A DNA stretch of 43,106 nucleotides from Pseudomonadota bacterium (GCA_021781815.1 JAJXWB010000029.1:1-43106), one strand, 5' to 3'; shown: positions 16,378 through 25,886, counted from the first letter of the stretch. Notes: a model not told the origin generated them from the sequence alone. A program made the numbers and translations.

Positions 16378-19300
16378 GATCCCGCCTCGCCGAAATGCAA
16401 CGCTAACGAGTTGCGTCTGCTGCGCCAAAGGCCGCGCCTGAGCGCGATCGCGAAGTCGTTGCGCATGCGCGCGGCGGCGTCCGGATTGCTTCCGTCAAGA
16501 AATTCGCGCACACGCTCGTCGCCGAGCGTCGCATCGTAGGCGAGGTCGAACAGGCGATCGTCCACGACTGGCGCCGTCGCCGCGAACGCCAGCAAATTGC
16601 TCACTCCGTCCGCGATTTCCGATGCGCCGCGGAAACCGTGACGCATCTGGCCTTCGATCCAGCGTGGCGAAGCGAGGCGCCCGCGCACGATGCGGGCGAT
16701 CTCTTCGGTCAGCGCCCGCACGCGCGTGCGATCCGCGCGCGTCGCATCGACGTGATAGACGTCGGCCTTGCCGCCGAGCGCGGCCGCAGCAGCCAGAAAG
16801 CCGCCTTCGTGTTCGGCGAACGCGGGGCCGGCGAGGACATCGGTTTCGGCCATATCCTGGCAATGCACGAGCGCATCGACTGCGCGCACGCGCTCCTCGA
16901 ATTGTTCTCGGGCGAAATCAATCGAAGTCCCTGAATAGGCGTAGGCGCCGGCGTCGAGATAGGTCTGGCCGAGGTCGTCGCGCGTGGACCATTCGTCCGA
17001 TGCGACGGCGGCAGCGACGCCGATGCCAAAGGTCTGCGGCGCGGCGCCGAACACGCGCGCGACAGCTTCGCCAGCGCGCGCGCGCGCGGCCAGGGGATTG
17101 GTTTCGTCGTCTTCCTCGCGCGCGGCGACGGCGCGCGTCGCCTGGTCGAACAGCGCGATCTGCGAAGGAAAAACATCGCGGAAGAGGCCGGAGATTCGCA
17201 AGGTCACATCGACGCGCGGGCGGCCGAGTTCAGCCGACGTCACCACCTCGAACCCGGATACGCGCGCCGACGCGTCGTCCCAGACCGGACGAACGCCCAT
17301 CAGATCCAGCGCCTGGGCAAAGTCCTCTCCGCCGGTGCGCATGGTCCCGGAGCCCCAGAGATCGATCATGAGCGCGCGCGGCCAATCGCCATGATCCTGC
17401 GCATGGCGCGCGAGCACCTCCCGCGCGGCGCGTCTGCCAATTTCCCATGCGGTGCGGGTCGGAACGGCGCGCGGATCGACGCTGTAGAGATTGCGTCCGG
17501 TCGGCAGCACGTCCTCGCGCATGCGCGACGGCGCCCCGGCGGGCCCCGGTTCGACGAAGCGTCCGTCGAGCGCTGCGAGGAGCCCCTCCCATTCGCGGCC
17601 AGCCGCCCCATAGACATGCAAGCCGTCGCCGACGCGCAGTTCCTTGATGTCGCAAAGCCAGGCGTCCAGCCTGAGGAGAACATCAGCGCGCTGCATCTCC
17701 GGCCTGACGCCGCATTCGCGCGCCAGGCCCGAGGCGACCGCGCGGTCAACAATCGCGTCGGCGACAAGCTGCGCGCGGCGTGGATCGAGGCCGACTGCGG
17801 CCGCGTATTCATCGAGCAGGCTTTCAATTTCTTGTGCGGCGCCGGCGAGTTCTGTCTCGATCAACGGCGGCGTCATGTGGCCGATCGTGACAGCCCCGAT
17901 GCGGCGGCGCGCCTGCGCGGCCTCCCCGGGATCGTTGACGATGAACGGATAAATGACCGGCATGGCGCCCGTCAGCGCCGCCGGCGCGCAATCCGACGAG
18001 AGCGCGGCCGCCTTGCCCGGCAGCCATTCGAGCGAGCCGTGCGTGCCAAGGTGCGCCATTGCGTCTATGCGCAGTCTTTCGCGCAATAGAAGATAGAAGG
18101 CGACGTAAGAATGGCGCGGCGGCAAGGCGGCATCGTGATAGTCGTCGCGGCGGCGTTCGCGGCGTCCGCGATCCGGCTGGATCGCCAGCGTCAGATTGCC
18201 AGACTGAATCGCAGCGAAGCGGAAGGCGCCGTCCTGTGAGAGCGGATCATCCTGCGGCGCGCCCCACGCCTGCGCGACCGCCTGACGGAAGGCGTCCGGG
18301 AGCGCGGAGAAAAGCGACAGATATTCATCCATCGCAAGAGAGAGGGTCGCGCCGCGCAAGTCCCCGGCCTGCTTGGCGGCGGCGCGCGCGCCGACCAGAC
18401 CGGCCATCAGCGCGCCGGATTCCGGCATATCGCCGATCGCGTATCCCTCCGCGCGCAGGCGGGCGGCGATGGCCAGGACGCTCGCAGGCGTATCGAGGCC
18501 GACAGCATAACCTTGCGAGCCGGCGCGGGCGGGATAATCCGACAGGACCATCGCAATGCGTCTCTGGTCGCGCGGCGTGCGGCGCAGGCGCGCCCAGTTC
18601 GCCGCAAGGTCGGCGGCGGCGGCGACGCGCCCGTCGTCCGGACGATGGACCATGCGGGCGTATTCGAGCGCGGCGTCGGGCTGCGCCTCGGCCTTGAACG
18701 AAATGAACGGACCGGGAATGCGTCCGTCAATTTCCGGCAATACGACGTTCATTGCGAGATCGGCCGCGCCGGGTCCCCGCGGCGAGGCGAGCCATGCCTC
18801 GTGCGACGACAGCGCGAACGACGCCTGCACAACCGGCGCATCGGCGCGGTCGAGCACGCTGACGCCCTGGTCCCGCGCAGAAAAGGCCGTCGCATTGAGG
18901 ATGACATCCGGCTTCCCCCTGTCGATCGCTTCTGCGACGATGCGCATTGCGTCCGGATCCTTGAGACTGGACACGAACACGGCGTCGACAGCGAGACCCC
19001 GCGCCGCCAGAGCATCGGCGAGCGCCGCGAGCGGGGCGATGTCGCCGGCGAGCCAGTGCGAACGGTAGAAGATGATCAGCGCGCGCGCGGCGCCCGCTCC
19101 AGCCGCGCGGCGGAGGCTGGCGACAAGGCCCGCGGCGGGCGTCCGACTCGGTTCACGCCAGGGACGCGGCCGTCCCATGCGTGTCGACATGAAGCCAAAC
19201 AGCGACGACAGATTGTCCGGGCCGCCCTCCTGCACGAACGCATGGATCCGACGCAGATCCTCGATGGGCAGCGTCGACGCGCGATCGAGCCGCGCATCCT

Positions 19301-19658
19301 CGCGATGATCGCCGGGGACAATGGCGAGCGCGCTGTTTCTTGCGCGGCAGAGCGCGGCGACCTCGTCGATTCCGTAGCGCCAGTAGTCGGCGCCGCCCAG
19401 ACACCGGATCAGCACGAATTTGGCATGGGCCGCCGTCTTTTCGAGATAGAGATCGACGGAATAGGGATGTTTCAGGCGCGCGAGCGAGGCAAGCCGCAGG
19501 CTCGGCCAGTTGTCGCCGGACGCGGCGTGCACGCTGGCCGCGGCCCCGAGATCGGAATCGGAGAAGGACAGGTAGACCATCTCGCCTGGCGATTGCGCGA
19601 GGTCGACGGCGGCGTCCTGCTCGTCGATGGTCGCGGCGTCGCGGGCGACAAGGTGCAT
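16374..19658 (-). CDS. cobN: Aerobic cobaltochelatase subunit CobN
   Basis: 1094 residues, the large subunit of the ATP-dependent chelatase that inserts Co(II) into hydrogenobyrinic acid a,c-diamide. It starts MHLVARDAATIDE and has MVYLSFSDSDLGA, the standard N-terminus. The core motifs AHLGTHGSLEWLPGKAAALS, DLWGSGTMRTGGEDFAQAL and WIEGQMRHGFRGA are clear. It is somewhat shorter than the best-known CobN proteins (about 1270). ATG 19658 is one base after the cobW stop. The partner subunits CobS and CobT are not in the window. It is coupled to cobG. Confidence 0.94.
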   Translation of the reverse strand: MHLVARDAATIDEQDAAVDLAQSPGEMVYLSFSDSDLGAAASVHAASGDNWPSLRLASLARLKHPYSVDLYLEKTAAHAKFVLIRCLGGADYWRYGIDEVAALCRARNSALAIVPGDHREDARLDRASTLPIEDLRRIHAFVQEGGPDNLSSLFGFMSTRMGRPRPWREPSRTPAAGLVASLRRAAGAGAARALIIFYRSHWLAGDIAPLAALADALAARGLAVDAVFVSSLKDPDAMRIVAEAIDRGKPDVILNATAFSARDQGVSVLDRADAPVVQASFALSSHEAWLASPRGPGAADLAMNVVLPEIDGRIPGPFISFKAEAQPDAALEYARMVHRPDDGRVAAAADLAANWARLRRTPRDQRRIAMVLSDYPARAGSQGYAVGLDTPASVLAIAARLRAEGYAIGDMPESGALMAGLVGARAAAKQAGDLRGATLSLAMDEYLSLFSALPDAFRQAVAQAWGAPQDDPLSQDGAFRFAAIQSGNLTLAIQPDRGRRERRRDDYHDAALPPRHSYVAFYLLLRERLRIDAMAHLGTHGSLEWLPGKAAALSSDCAPAALTGAMPVIYPFIVNDPGEAAQARRRIGAVTIGHMTPPLIETELAGAAQEIESLLDEYAAAVGLDPRRAQLVADAIVDRAVASGLARECGVRPEMQRADVLLRLDAWLCDIKELRVGDGLHVYGAAGREWEGLLAALDGRFVEPGPAGAPSRMREDVLPTGRNLYSVDPRAVPTRTAWEIGRRAAREVLARHAQDHGDWPRALMIDLWGSGTMRTGGEDFAQALDLMGVRPVWDDASARVSGFEVVTSAELGRPRVDVTLRISGLFRDVFPSQIALFDQATRAVAAREEDDETNPLAARARAGEAVARVFGAAPQTFGIGVAAAVASDEWSTRDDLGQTYLDAGAYAYSGTSIDFAREQFEERVRAVDALVHCQDMAETDVLAGPAFAEHEGGFLAAAAALGGKADVYHVDATRADRTRVRALTEEIARIVRGRLASPRWIEGQMRHGFRGASEIADGVSNLLAFAATAPVVDDRLFDLAYDATLGDERVREFLDGSNPDAAARMRNDFAIALRRGLWRSRRNSLALHFGEAGS

Positions 19659-19659
19659 G

Positions 19660-20691
19660 TCAGGCTCGCAGCGCCGCTTCGACCGCTGCGCGATCGATTC
19701 CCTTTTCGCCAATGACCACCAGTCGCGAGGCGCGCGTTTCGCCAGGCCGCCATGCACGGTCGAATTCATGGCGGACCCGCTGCCCGACGCCCTGCACCAG
19801 CAGGCGCATCGGCTTGCCGGCGACGGCTATGTAGCCTTTCGCGCGCAACACGTCATGCGCAGCGGCCGTCGCGGCGAGGCGGCGGGCGAATGCGGGGGCG
19901 TCGGCGATCTCGCCGAGGTCGAGCGCGAACGTGTCGAAATCGTCGTGGTCGTGCCCCTCTTCCGCATCGTGATGCGAAGGGCGCGCCGCCAGATCGTCCT
20001 CGGCCGCCGCGTGAAGGCCGAGCAGAATGGCCGGCTCGATCCGGCCCTCGCGCGTCACGATGGTTTTCGCGCGCGGCGCGATCCGGGCGATTTCGGCGAC
20101 GACTTCGGCGGAGCCTTCGTCGCCCAGGAGATCCGCCTTGTTGAGGACCACGAGATCGGCGCACAATAGCTGGTCCTCGTAGACCTCCTCCAGCGGATTG
20201 TCGTGCTCGACCGAAGCGTCCTCGGCGCGCTGCATCGCCACCGCGTCCGGATCGTCGGCGAAACGGCCTTCCGCCACAGCGGGTCCGTCGACCACGGCGA
20301 CGACGCCGTCGACCGTCAATTTCGCGCGGATATGCGGCCAGTCGAAGGCCTTCACCAGCGGCTTCGGCAGCGCGAGGCCGGAGGTTTCGACGATGATGTG
20401 GTCCGGCCGCTTGTCGTGCGCCAGCAGCGCCTCGATGGTCGGCAGGAAGTCGTCCGCGACGGTGCAGCACAGGCAGCCGTTGGCCAGTTCGACGATGTTT
20501 TCCTCCGGGCAGGAGTCGACGCCGCAGGAGCGCAGGATTTCCCCGTCAACGCCGACATCGCCGAATTCGTTGACGATCAGCGCGAGCCGGCGCCCCTCCT
20601 CGTGCATCAGCACGTGGCGGATCAGCGTCGTCTTGCCGGCGCCGAGGAAGCCGGTGACGATGGTGACGGGAATGCGGGAGAAGCTGCTCAT
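19660..20691 (-). CDS. cobW: CobW-type GTPase metallochaperone
   Basis: 343 residues, a G3E GTPase. It has the P-loop TGFLGAGKTT, the metal-site GCLCCTV, ETSGLALP, and NKADLL (the NKxD guanine motif). A histidine/acidic stretch (SHHDAEEGHDHDDFD, about 235-250) and a C-terminal CobW_C domain follow. The family is thought to deliver Co2+ to the CobNST chelatase, and cobN follows directly here. The start at ATG 20691 has GAGG just upstream; the frame is open back through the riboswitch leader, but that extension is not protein-like. It is the first gene under the riboswitch. Confidence 0.92.
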   Translation of the reverse strand: MSSFSRIPVTIVTGFLGAGKTTLIRHVLMHEEGRRLALIVNEFGDVGVDGEILRSCGVDSCPEENIVELANGCLCCTVADDFLPTIEALLAHDKRPDHIIVETSGLALPKPLVKAFDWPHIRAKLTVDGVVAVVDGPAVAEGRFADDPDAVAMQRAEDASVEHDNPLEEVYEDQLLCADLVVLNKADLLGDEGSAEVVAEIARIAPRAKTIVTREGRIEPAILLGLHAAAEDDLAARPSHHDAEEGHDHDDFDTFALDLGEIADAPAFARRLAATAAAHDVLRAKGYIAVAGKPMRLLVQGVGQRVRHEFDRAWRPGETRASRLVVIGEKGIDRAAVEAALRA

Positions 20692-20693
20692 CA

Positions 20694-20757
20694 GGGCCTC
20701 GTCGCGCCGCGCCAGGCGGTTTGAACCCTGTTTCCGATGGAGAGGCCCGACAGGGCC
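20694..20757 (-). promoter_or_regulatory. Putative translational expression platform of the cobalamin riboswitch
   Basis: On the minus strand the cobW Shine-Dalgarno segment GAGGCCC (20700-20694) is exactly complementary to GGGCCTC (20748-20742). The same GGGCC can instead pair with GGCCC (20757-20753) through a 4-base loop. These two pairings exclude each other, so B12 binding could switch the ribosome binding site between hidden and free. This is read from complementarity only. Confidence 0.5.
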
Positions 20758-20800
20758 GGTCCGCAAGCCCCGGGACACCCCGCCCGGCGCTTCGAAAACA

Positions 20801-20971
20801 GTCACACCGACGGCAGGTCTCCTGGCTCCCGGTTCATCGCCCGTCGCCGCCTTCCCGGATCGTCCAGTGGCGTGTGGCGGGGCTCGCCGGTTACAGTTGC
20901 GGGGGCAGCCGCGGAATCGGGGTTCTGGCCCCTCACCGCATTCCCTCTTGGCCTCCTTGCAGAGGACCGTC
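20801..20971 (-). ncRNA. Cobalamin (B12) riboswitch
   Basis: The minus strand carries the B12 box AGCCAGGAGACCTGCC (20827-20812). Upstream of it are the usual core blocks: GGGAATGCGGTGAGG (about 20945-20931), GCGGCTGCCCCCGCAACTGTAA (about 20913-20892), GCCACTGG and GGGAAGGC. A P1 stem can form between GACGG (20971-20967) and CCGTC (20813-20809). It leads the cobW-cobN-cobG-cobH-cobI-cobJ series and should lower its expression when adenosylcobalamin is plentiful. Confidence 0.93.
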
Positions 20972-20985
20972 CCCGCCAGTCATAA
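20957..20985 (+). promoter_or_regulatory. Candidate promoter for cobO-cobQ
   Basis: TTGCAG (20957-20962) and TCATAA (20980-20985) are spaced 17 bp apart on the plus strand. The -10 overlaps the -10 of the opposite riboswitch promoter, so the two could not be used at the same moment. The match is modest. Confidence 0.3.
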
Positions 20986-21007
20986 GCGGGGGGCTTGGCG
21001 CCGTCAA
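20979..21007 (-). promoter_or_regulatory. Sigma-70-type promoter of the riboswitch-cobW transcript
   Basis: On the minus strand TTGACG (21007-21002) and TATGAC (20984-20979) are separated by 17 bp. Initiation would fall near 20972, exactly at the 5' side of the riboswitch P1 stem, which supports the call. Confidence 0.6.
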
Positions 21008-21034
21008 ATCAGCGCCGCGCCCGAAAGGCTGGTC

Positions 21035-21649
21035 ATGACACAATCCGAGGCCGACAAAATCCGCCACCGTGAGAAGATGGCCAAGCGCAAGGCCGTGCAG
21101 GATGCCGAGGTCGCGTCCAAGACGGTGACGAGCAAGGGTCTGCTGATCGTCCACACCGGCGCCGGCAAGGGCAAGTCGACGGCCGCCTTCGGGCTGGCGC
21201 TGCGGGCGCTCGGCCACGGCTGGAAAGTCGGGATCGTTCAGTTCATCAAGGGCGCATGGGGAACCGGCGAGCGCAATGTGCTGGAAAAATTTGGCGAGCA
21301 GGTCGTCTGGCGCACCATGGGCGAAGGCTTCACCTGGGAGACGCAGGACCGCGCGCGCGACGTGGCGGCGGCCGAGCGCGCATGGGGCGAGGCGCTGAAG
21401 ATGATGGCCGATCCGGGGATCCGCCTGATCGTGCTCGACGAACTGAACATCGCGCTGCGCTACGATTATCTGCCGCTCGGCGATGTGATCGCGGCGCTGA
21501 AGGCGCGGCGCGCTGACCTGCACATCGTCGTCACCGGCCGCAACGCCAAGCCTGAACTGATCGAGGCGGCCGATCTCGTCACGGAGATGACGCTGGTGAA
21601 GCATCATTTTGCTGCCGGAGTGAAGGCGCAAGAAGGCATCGAGTTCTGA
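21035..21649 (+). CDS. cobO: Cob(I)yrinic acid a,c-diamide adenosyltransferase
   Basis: 204 residues of the CobA/CobO/BtuR family. It has the P-loop [23 protein letters not shown], and [16 protein letters not shown]. It transfers the adenosyl group of ATP to the cobalt of cob(I)yrinic acid a,c-diamide. ATG 21035 has AAAGG upstream. The frame is open far upstream through the riboswitch region, but the N-terminal [14 protein letters not shown] is the family's normal start. It overlaps cobQ by one base. Confidence 0.93.
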   Translation: MTQSEADKIRHREKMAKRKAVQDAEVASKTVTSKGLLIVHTGAGKGKSTAAFGLALRALGHGWKVGIVQFIKGAWGTGERNVLEKFGEQVVWRTMGEGFTWETQDRARDVAAAERAWGEALKMMADPGIRLIVLDELNIALRYDYLPLGDVIAALKARRADLHIVVTGRNAKPELIEAADLVTEMTLVKHHFAAGVKAQEGIEF

Positions 21650-23103
21650 TGTCGCGCGCATTGATGATCCAGGGGACCGGATCCGACGTCGGCAAGTCGC
21701 TGATCGTCGCGGGGCTCGCGCGCGCCTTCGTCAATCGCAGGATGAACGTCGCGCCGTTCAAGCCGCAGAACATGTCGAACAATGCCGCTGTCACGGCGGA
21801 TGGCGGCGAGATCGGCCGCGCGCAGGCTCTTCAGGCGCGCGCCGCCCGCATTCCGACCAGTGTGCACATGAATCCCGTGCTGCTGAAGCCGCAAAGCGAG
21901 GTCGGCGCGCAAGTGATCGTGCAGGGCCGCGTGTACGGCAATTTCCGCGCGTCGGCATATCAGGCGTTGAAGCCGAAGCTGATGGCGTCGGTGCAGGACA
22001 GCTTTGCGCGGATGAAAGCGAGCGCAGATCTCGTGCTGGTCGAGGGCGCCGGATCGGCGTCGGAGATCAACCTGCGCGCCAACGACATCGCAAACATGGG
22101 TTTCGCGCGGGCATGCGACGTTCCGGTCGTGCTGGTCGGCGATATAGATCGCGGCGGCGTGATCGCGCAGATCGTCGGCGCGAAGGCGGTTCTCGACCCG
22201 GCTGACGCAGCCCTTGTGCGCGGGTTCATCGTCAACCGCTTTCGCGGCGATCCTGCGCTGTTCGCCAGCGGCATGCAGTTGATCGAAGAGAAGAGCGGCT
22301 GGCCGGCGCTCGGCCTCGTGCCGCATTTCGCTGAGGCGGCGCGGCTCCCGGCGGAAGACTCAGTTGCGCTCTCGCATCGACGCGCCAGCGGCGGCGGCCG
22401 GATCAAGATCGCCGTCCCTCTGCTGCCGCACATCGCGAATTTCGACGACCTCGATCCGCTCGACGGCGAGGACGATCTCGACGTGATCCGTGTGCGCAGG
22501 GGAGCGCCGCTGCCAGTCTGCGATCTCGTCATCCTGCCCGGTTCGAAGGCGACGATCGCCGACCTCGCCGCATTCCGCTCAGAGGGCTGGGATGTGGATC
22601 TCGCCGCACATGTGCGGCGCGGCGGGCGCGTGCTCGGCATCTGCGGCGGCTACCAGATGCTCGGCCGGACGATCTCCGACCCGCTGGGGATCGAGGGGCC
22701 GGCGTCGGAGGTCGCCGGGCTCCATCTTCTCGACGTCGCGACGACGATGACCGCGGACAAGTCGCTCGTCGCCGTATCCGGTGTCTCGATCGACGACGGC
22801 GCGCCCTTCGCCGGATACGAAATGCACGTCGGCGAAACGAGAGGGGCGGATTGCGCACGCCCCGTGCTGCGATTTGCCGATGGGCGCCTCGACGGCGCGC
22901 GTTCGGCCGACGGCAGGGTCGCTGGAATCTATGTGCATGGCGTGTTCGCTGACGACAGGCAACGCGCAGGGCACGTGCGCGCGCTCGGCGGAGCGCCGGG
23001 AGAACGATCCTACGACCGCGAAATCGACGCCATTCTCGACATGCTCGCCGCGCATCTGGCGGAGCATGTCGACATCGACCGGCTGTTGACACTGGCGGAA
23101 TAG
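21649..23103 (+). CDS. cobQ: Cobyric acid synthase
   Basis: 484 residues. It has the N-terminal P-loop GTGSDVGKS and [12 protein letters not shown], the glutaminase motif [10 protein letters not shown] with the catalytic Cys, GYEMHVGET, and a C-terminal YVHGVF carrying the triad His. It amidates side chains b, d, e and g of adenosylcobyrinic acid a,c-diamide using glutamine and ATP. The start overlaps the cobO stop (TGATG), so the pair is coupled. The length is typical. Confidence 0.94.
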   Translation: MSRALMIQGTGSDVGKSLIVAGLARAFVNRRMNVAPFKPQNMSNNAAVTADGGEIGRAQALQARAARIPTSVHMNPVLLKPQSEVGAQVIVQGRVYGNFRASAYQALKPKLMASVQDSFARMKASADLVLVEGAGSASEINLRANDIANMGFARACDVPVVLVGDIDRGGVIAQIVGAKAVLDPADAALVRGFIVNRFRGDPALFASGMQLIEEKSGWPALGLVPHFAEAARLPAEDSVALSHRRASGGGRIKIAVPLLPHIANFDDLDPLDGEDDLDVIRVRRGAPLPVCDLVILPGSKATIADLAAFRSEGWDVDLAAHVRRGGRVLGICGGYQMLGRTISDPLGIEGPASEVAGLHLLDVATTMTADKSLVAVSGVSIDDGAPFAGYEMHVGETRGADCARPVLRFADGRLDGARSADGRVAGIYVHGVFADDRQRAGHVRALGGAPGERSYDREIDAILDMLAAHLAEHVDIDRLLTLAE

Positions 23104-23380
23104 AAAGTCCAGGCCAAAGGGCGCAGGTCCGCCTGACGCGGCAGGAGCCCGTTTCGCTGCGCGTGGCCTGCAGGCCCCGACGCCCGCGAGCGCGTCCGAG
23201 GCGGCCGATGTCCGGCTGGATACGAGGCTCGACATGCGGCGAACAACGACGAAGTTCGCGGCGTTGTCCAATTCCGCTTGTCGAAATGTTTTTCCGGGGC
23301 ATTCCCGTTTGGCGAATTTGTGCATAGGCTCCAACGAGAGGTCGCGGCGACGCACTGCGCCCCAACCGGGAGGAAGCTGC

Positions 23381-24601
23381 ATGAATTATGTTGGATCGTC
23401 GGCCATTGTCGCGTTCACGCTCGGCGCATTGCTGTCTTGCCCTGCTTTCGCTCAGAAGAAATACGACACCGGAGCGACCGACACGGAGATCAAGATCGGG
23501 CAGACCATCCCGCTGAGCGGACCTGCATCGGCCTATGGCGGGATCGGCAAGGTGCAGGCCGCCTATATCCGCATGATCAACGAACGCGGCGGGATCAACG
23601 GCCGCAAGGTCAATCTCATTCAGTACGACGACGCCTACAACCCGCCCAAGACGGTCGAACAGGTGCGCAAGCTGGTCGAGGACGACGAGATCCTCACCAC
23701 GTTCCAGATCATTGGCACGCCGCCGAATGCAGCGGTCCAGAAGTATCTCAACGACAAAAAAATCCCGCAACTTCTCGCCTCGACCGGCGCGACGCGGTTC
23801 ACCGACCCCAAGAATTTTCCCTGGACGATCGCGTTCAACCCGAATTACCAGTCGGAAGCGCACATCTACGCCAAATACATTCTGGCGAACTATCCAGGCG
23901 CCAAGATCGCCATCCTCTATCAGAACGACGATCTCGGGAAGGACTACGTGAAGGGGCTGAAGGACGCGCTCGGCGCCAAGGCCTCGATGATCGTCGCCGA
24001 GGCGCCTTACGAATTGTCGGACCCGACGGTCGACGCGCAGATGGTGAAACTGAAATCGTCCGGCGCGGATCTGTTCTACGACATCACGACGCCGAAATTC
24101 GGCGCGCAGGCGATCAAGAAAGCCGCGGAACTCGGCTGGAAGCCCGTGCATATTCTCGACATCAACGCCACGCCCGTCAGCCAGACGCTGGTCCCAGCGG
24201 GGCTCGAGAACGCCAAGGGCATCATCTCCGTCAACTACGGCAAGGACCCGCTCGATCCGCAATGGGCCAACGATGACGGCATGAAGCGGTACAAGGCGTT
24301 CATGGCCAAATACGCGCCGGACCAGGACGCGAACAGCGGCATTGCGACCTACGGCTATTCGACCGCCGCGCTGCTTGTCCAAATCCTGCAGAACTGCGGC
24401 GACGACCTGACGCGGGCCAACATCATGAAGCAGGCGACGAGCCTCAAGAACGTGGTCGGCGACCTCGCGTTGCCGGGCATGTCGGTCTCCACCGGCCCCA
24501 ACGACTACCGCATCAACAAGCAGTTCCAGATGATGAAGTTCGATGGGACGCGCTGGGTTCTGTTCGGACCGATCCAGACGGACGATTTCAAGGGACTTTG
24601 A
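23381..24601 (+). CDS. Periplasmic branched-chain-amino-acid-type (HAAT) substrate-binding protein, copy 1
   Basis: 406 residues. A Sec signal peptide of about 24 residues ends CPAFAQ, before KKYDTGATD. The mature protein has the type I periplasmic-binding fold of the Leu/Ile/Val family: EIKIGQTIPLSGPASAYG, the hinge region YDDAYNPPKTVEQ, and ATRFTDPKNFPW. GGGAGGAAG lies eight bases before the ATG. It is roughly three-quarters identical by eye to the next gene, indicating tandem duplication. No permease or ATPase genes adjoin it. Family members bind amino acids, amides, urea or aromatic acids, so the ligand is open. Confidence 0.87.
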   Translation: MNYVGSSAIVAFTLGALLSCPAFAQKKYDTGATDTEIKIGQTIPLSGPASAYGGIGKVQAAYIRMINERGGINGRKVNLIQYDDAYNPPKTVEQVRKLVEDDEILTTFQIIGTPPNAAVQKYLNDKKIPQLLASTGATRFTDPKNFPWTIAFNPNYQSEAHIYAKYILANYPGAKIAILYQNDDLGKDYVKGLKDALGAKASMIVAEAPYELSDPTVDAQMVKLKSSGADLFYDITTPKFGAQAIKKAAELGWKPVHILDINATPVSQTLVPAGLENAKGIISVNYGKDPLDPQWANDDGMKRYKAFMAKYAPDQDANSGIATYGYSTAALLVQILQNCGDDLTRANIMKQATSLKNVVGDLALPGMSVSTGPNDYRINKQFQMMKFDGTRWVLFGPIQTDDFKGL

Positions 24602-24668
24602 TTTCCACGACGACGGGCAGGCGTGCAGCGCCGAGCGCGCACGGACATGATAGACAGGGAGCCAGGGA

Positions 24669-25886
24669 ATGAACGGAATGAAATGGGCGGCGGCGCTGGC
24701 GTTCAGCGCGCTGCTTGCGACGCCTGCGCTGGCGCAGAAGAAATACGACGCGGGCGCGAGCGACACGGAGATCAAGATCGGCCAGACCACTCCTTACAGC
24801 GGACCGGCGTCGGCTTACGGGCTCGTCGGCAAGACGCAGGCCGCCTATTTCCGGATGATCAACGAATCCGGGGGAATCAAGGGACGCAAGATCAACTTCA
24901 TATCATACGATGACGCCTACAATCCGCCCAAGACCGTCGAACAGACTCGCAAGCTGATCGAGGGCGACGAGGTTCTGTTCACCTTTCAGAGCCTCGGCAC
25001 TGCGCCGCAGGCCTCCGTCCAGAAGTACCTGAACGACAGAAAGATCCCGCAGCTCTTCGTTTCGTCCGGCGCGACGCGCTTCACTGATCCGAAGAATTTT
25101 CCATGGACCATGGCGTTCAATCCGAACTACCAGTCGGAAGGTCACATCTACGCCCAGCTCGTGCTGAAGAGCTATCCGAACGCCAAGATCGCGATTCTCA
25201 TGCAGAACGACGATTTCGGCAAGGATTACGTCAAAGGATTCAAGGACGCGCTCGGCGCGAAGGCCGCAACCATGATCGTGTCGGAAGCGACCTACGAGGT
25301 CAGCGATCCGACCGTCGACTCCCAAATGGTGAAGCTGAAGGCGTCCGGCGCCGACCTGTTCTTCAATGTCTCGACGCCTAAATTCGCGGCGCAGTCGATC
25401 AAGAAGGCGGCCGAACTTGGCTGGAAGCCGGTCCACCTCCTCAACATCAACGCGACGCCGGTCGGATCGGTCATGATTCCCGCCGGACCCGAGAATTCGA
25501 AGGGCATCATCTCGGTGAACTACGGCAAGGATCCGCTCGATCCGCAATGGGCCGCCGATGCGGGCATGAAGAAATACAAGGCTTTCATGGCCAAATATGC
25601 GGCCGACATGGACCCCAACAACAGCCTCTCGTCCTACGGCTATTCGACCGCCCAGCTCATGGCCATCGTGCTCGAAATGTGCGGCGACGATCTCACCCGC
25701 GAGAACGTGATGAAGCAGGCGACGAACATCAAGAACATCGTCGGCGATCTGGCGCTGCCGGGGATGTCGGTCTCGACCAGCCCGGACGACTATCGCGTCA
25801 ACAAGCAGTTCAAGCTGATGAAGTTCAACGGCGAGCGCTGGGAGCTGTTCGGCGATATCATGACCGACACCTTCAAGGCGAACTGA
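24669..25886 (+). CDS. Periplasmic branched-chain-amino-acid-type (HAAT) substrate-binding protein, copy 2
   Basis: 405 residues and a close paralogue of the preceding gene. Its signal peptide ends TPALAQ, followed by the same KKYD start of the mature chain. Conserved blocks include IKIGQTTPYSGPASAYG, SYDDAYNPPKTVEQ, ATRFTDPKNFPW, NINATPVGS and SVNYGKDPLDPQW. Differences fall in the 95-110 region (TFQSLGTAPQAS versus TFQIIGTPPNAA) and around the ligand cleft, so the two may have different specificity. It is followed by an intrinsic terminator, so the two genes probably form one unit. Confidence 0.87.
   Translation: MNGMKWAAALAFSALLATPALAQKKYDAGASDTEIKIGQTTPYSGPASAYGLVGKTQAAYFRMINESGGIKGRKINFISYDDAYNPPKTVEQTRKLIEGDEVLFTFQSLGTAPQASVQKYLNDRKIPQLFVSSGATRFTDPKNFPWTMAFNPNYQSEGHIYAQLVLKSYPNAKIAILMQNDDFGKDYVKGFKDALGAKAATMIVSEATYEVSDPTVDSQMVKLKASGADLFFNVSTPKFAAQSIKKAAELGWKPVHLLNINATPVGSVMIPAGPENSKGIISVNYGKDPLDPQWAADAGMKKYKAFMAKYAADMDPNNSLSSYGYSTAQLMAIVLEMCGDDLTRENVMKQATNIKNIVGDLALPGMSVSTSPDDYRVNKQFKLMKFNGERWELFGDIMTDTFKAN

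Noticed and set aside
20692-20805. 38-codon N-terminal extension of cobW
   Set aside because: It lies in the riboswitch leader and its expression platform; CobW similarity starts at 20691.
23165-23176. Palindrome GGCCTGCAGGCC after cobQ
   Set aside because: It is not followed by a T-tract and is not near a start; short GC palindromes are expected by chance here.
23309-23324. Sigma-54-like TTGGCG...TGCA upstream of the first binding-protein gene
   Set aside because: The GG-to-GC spacing is one base too short; this spacing is strict for sigma-54.
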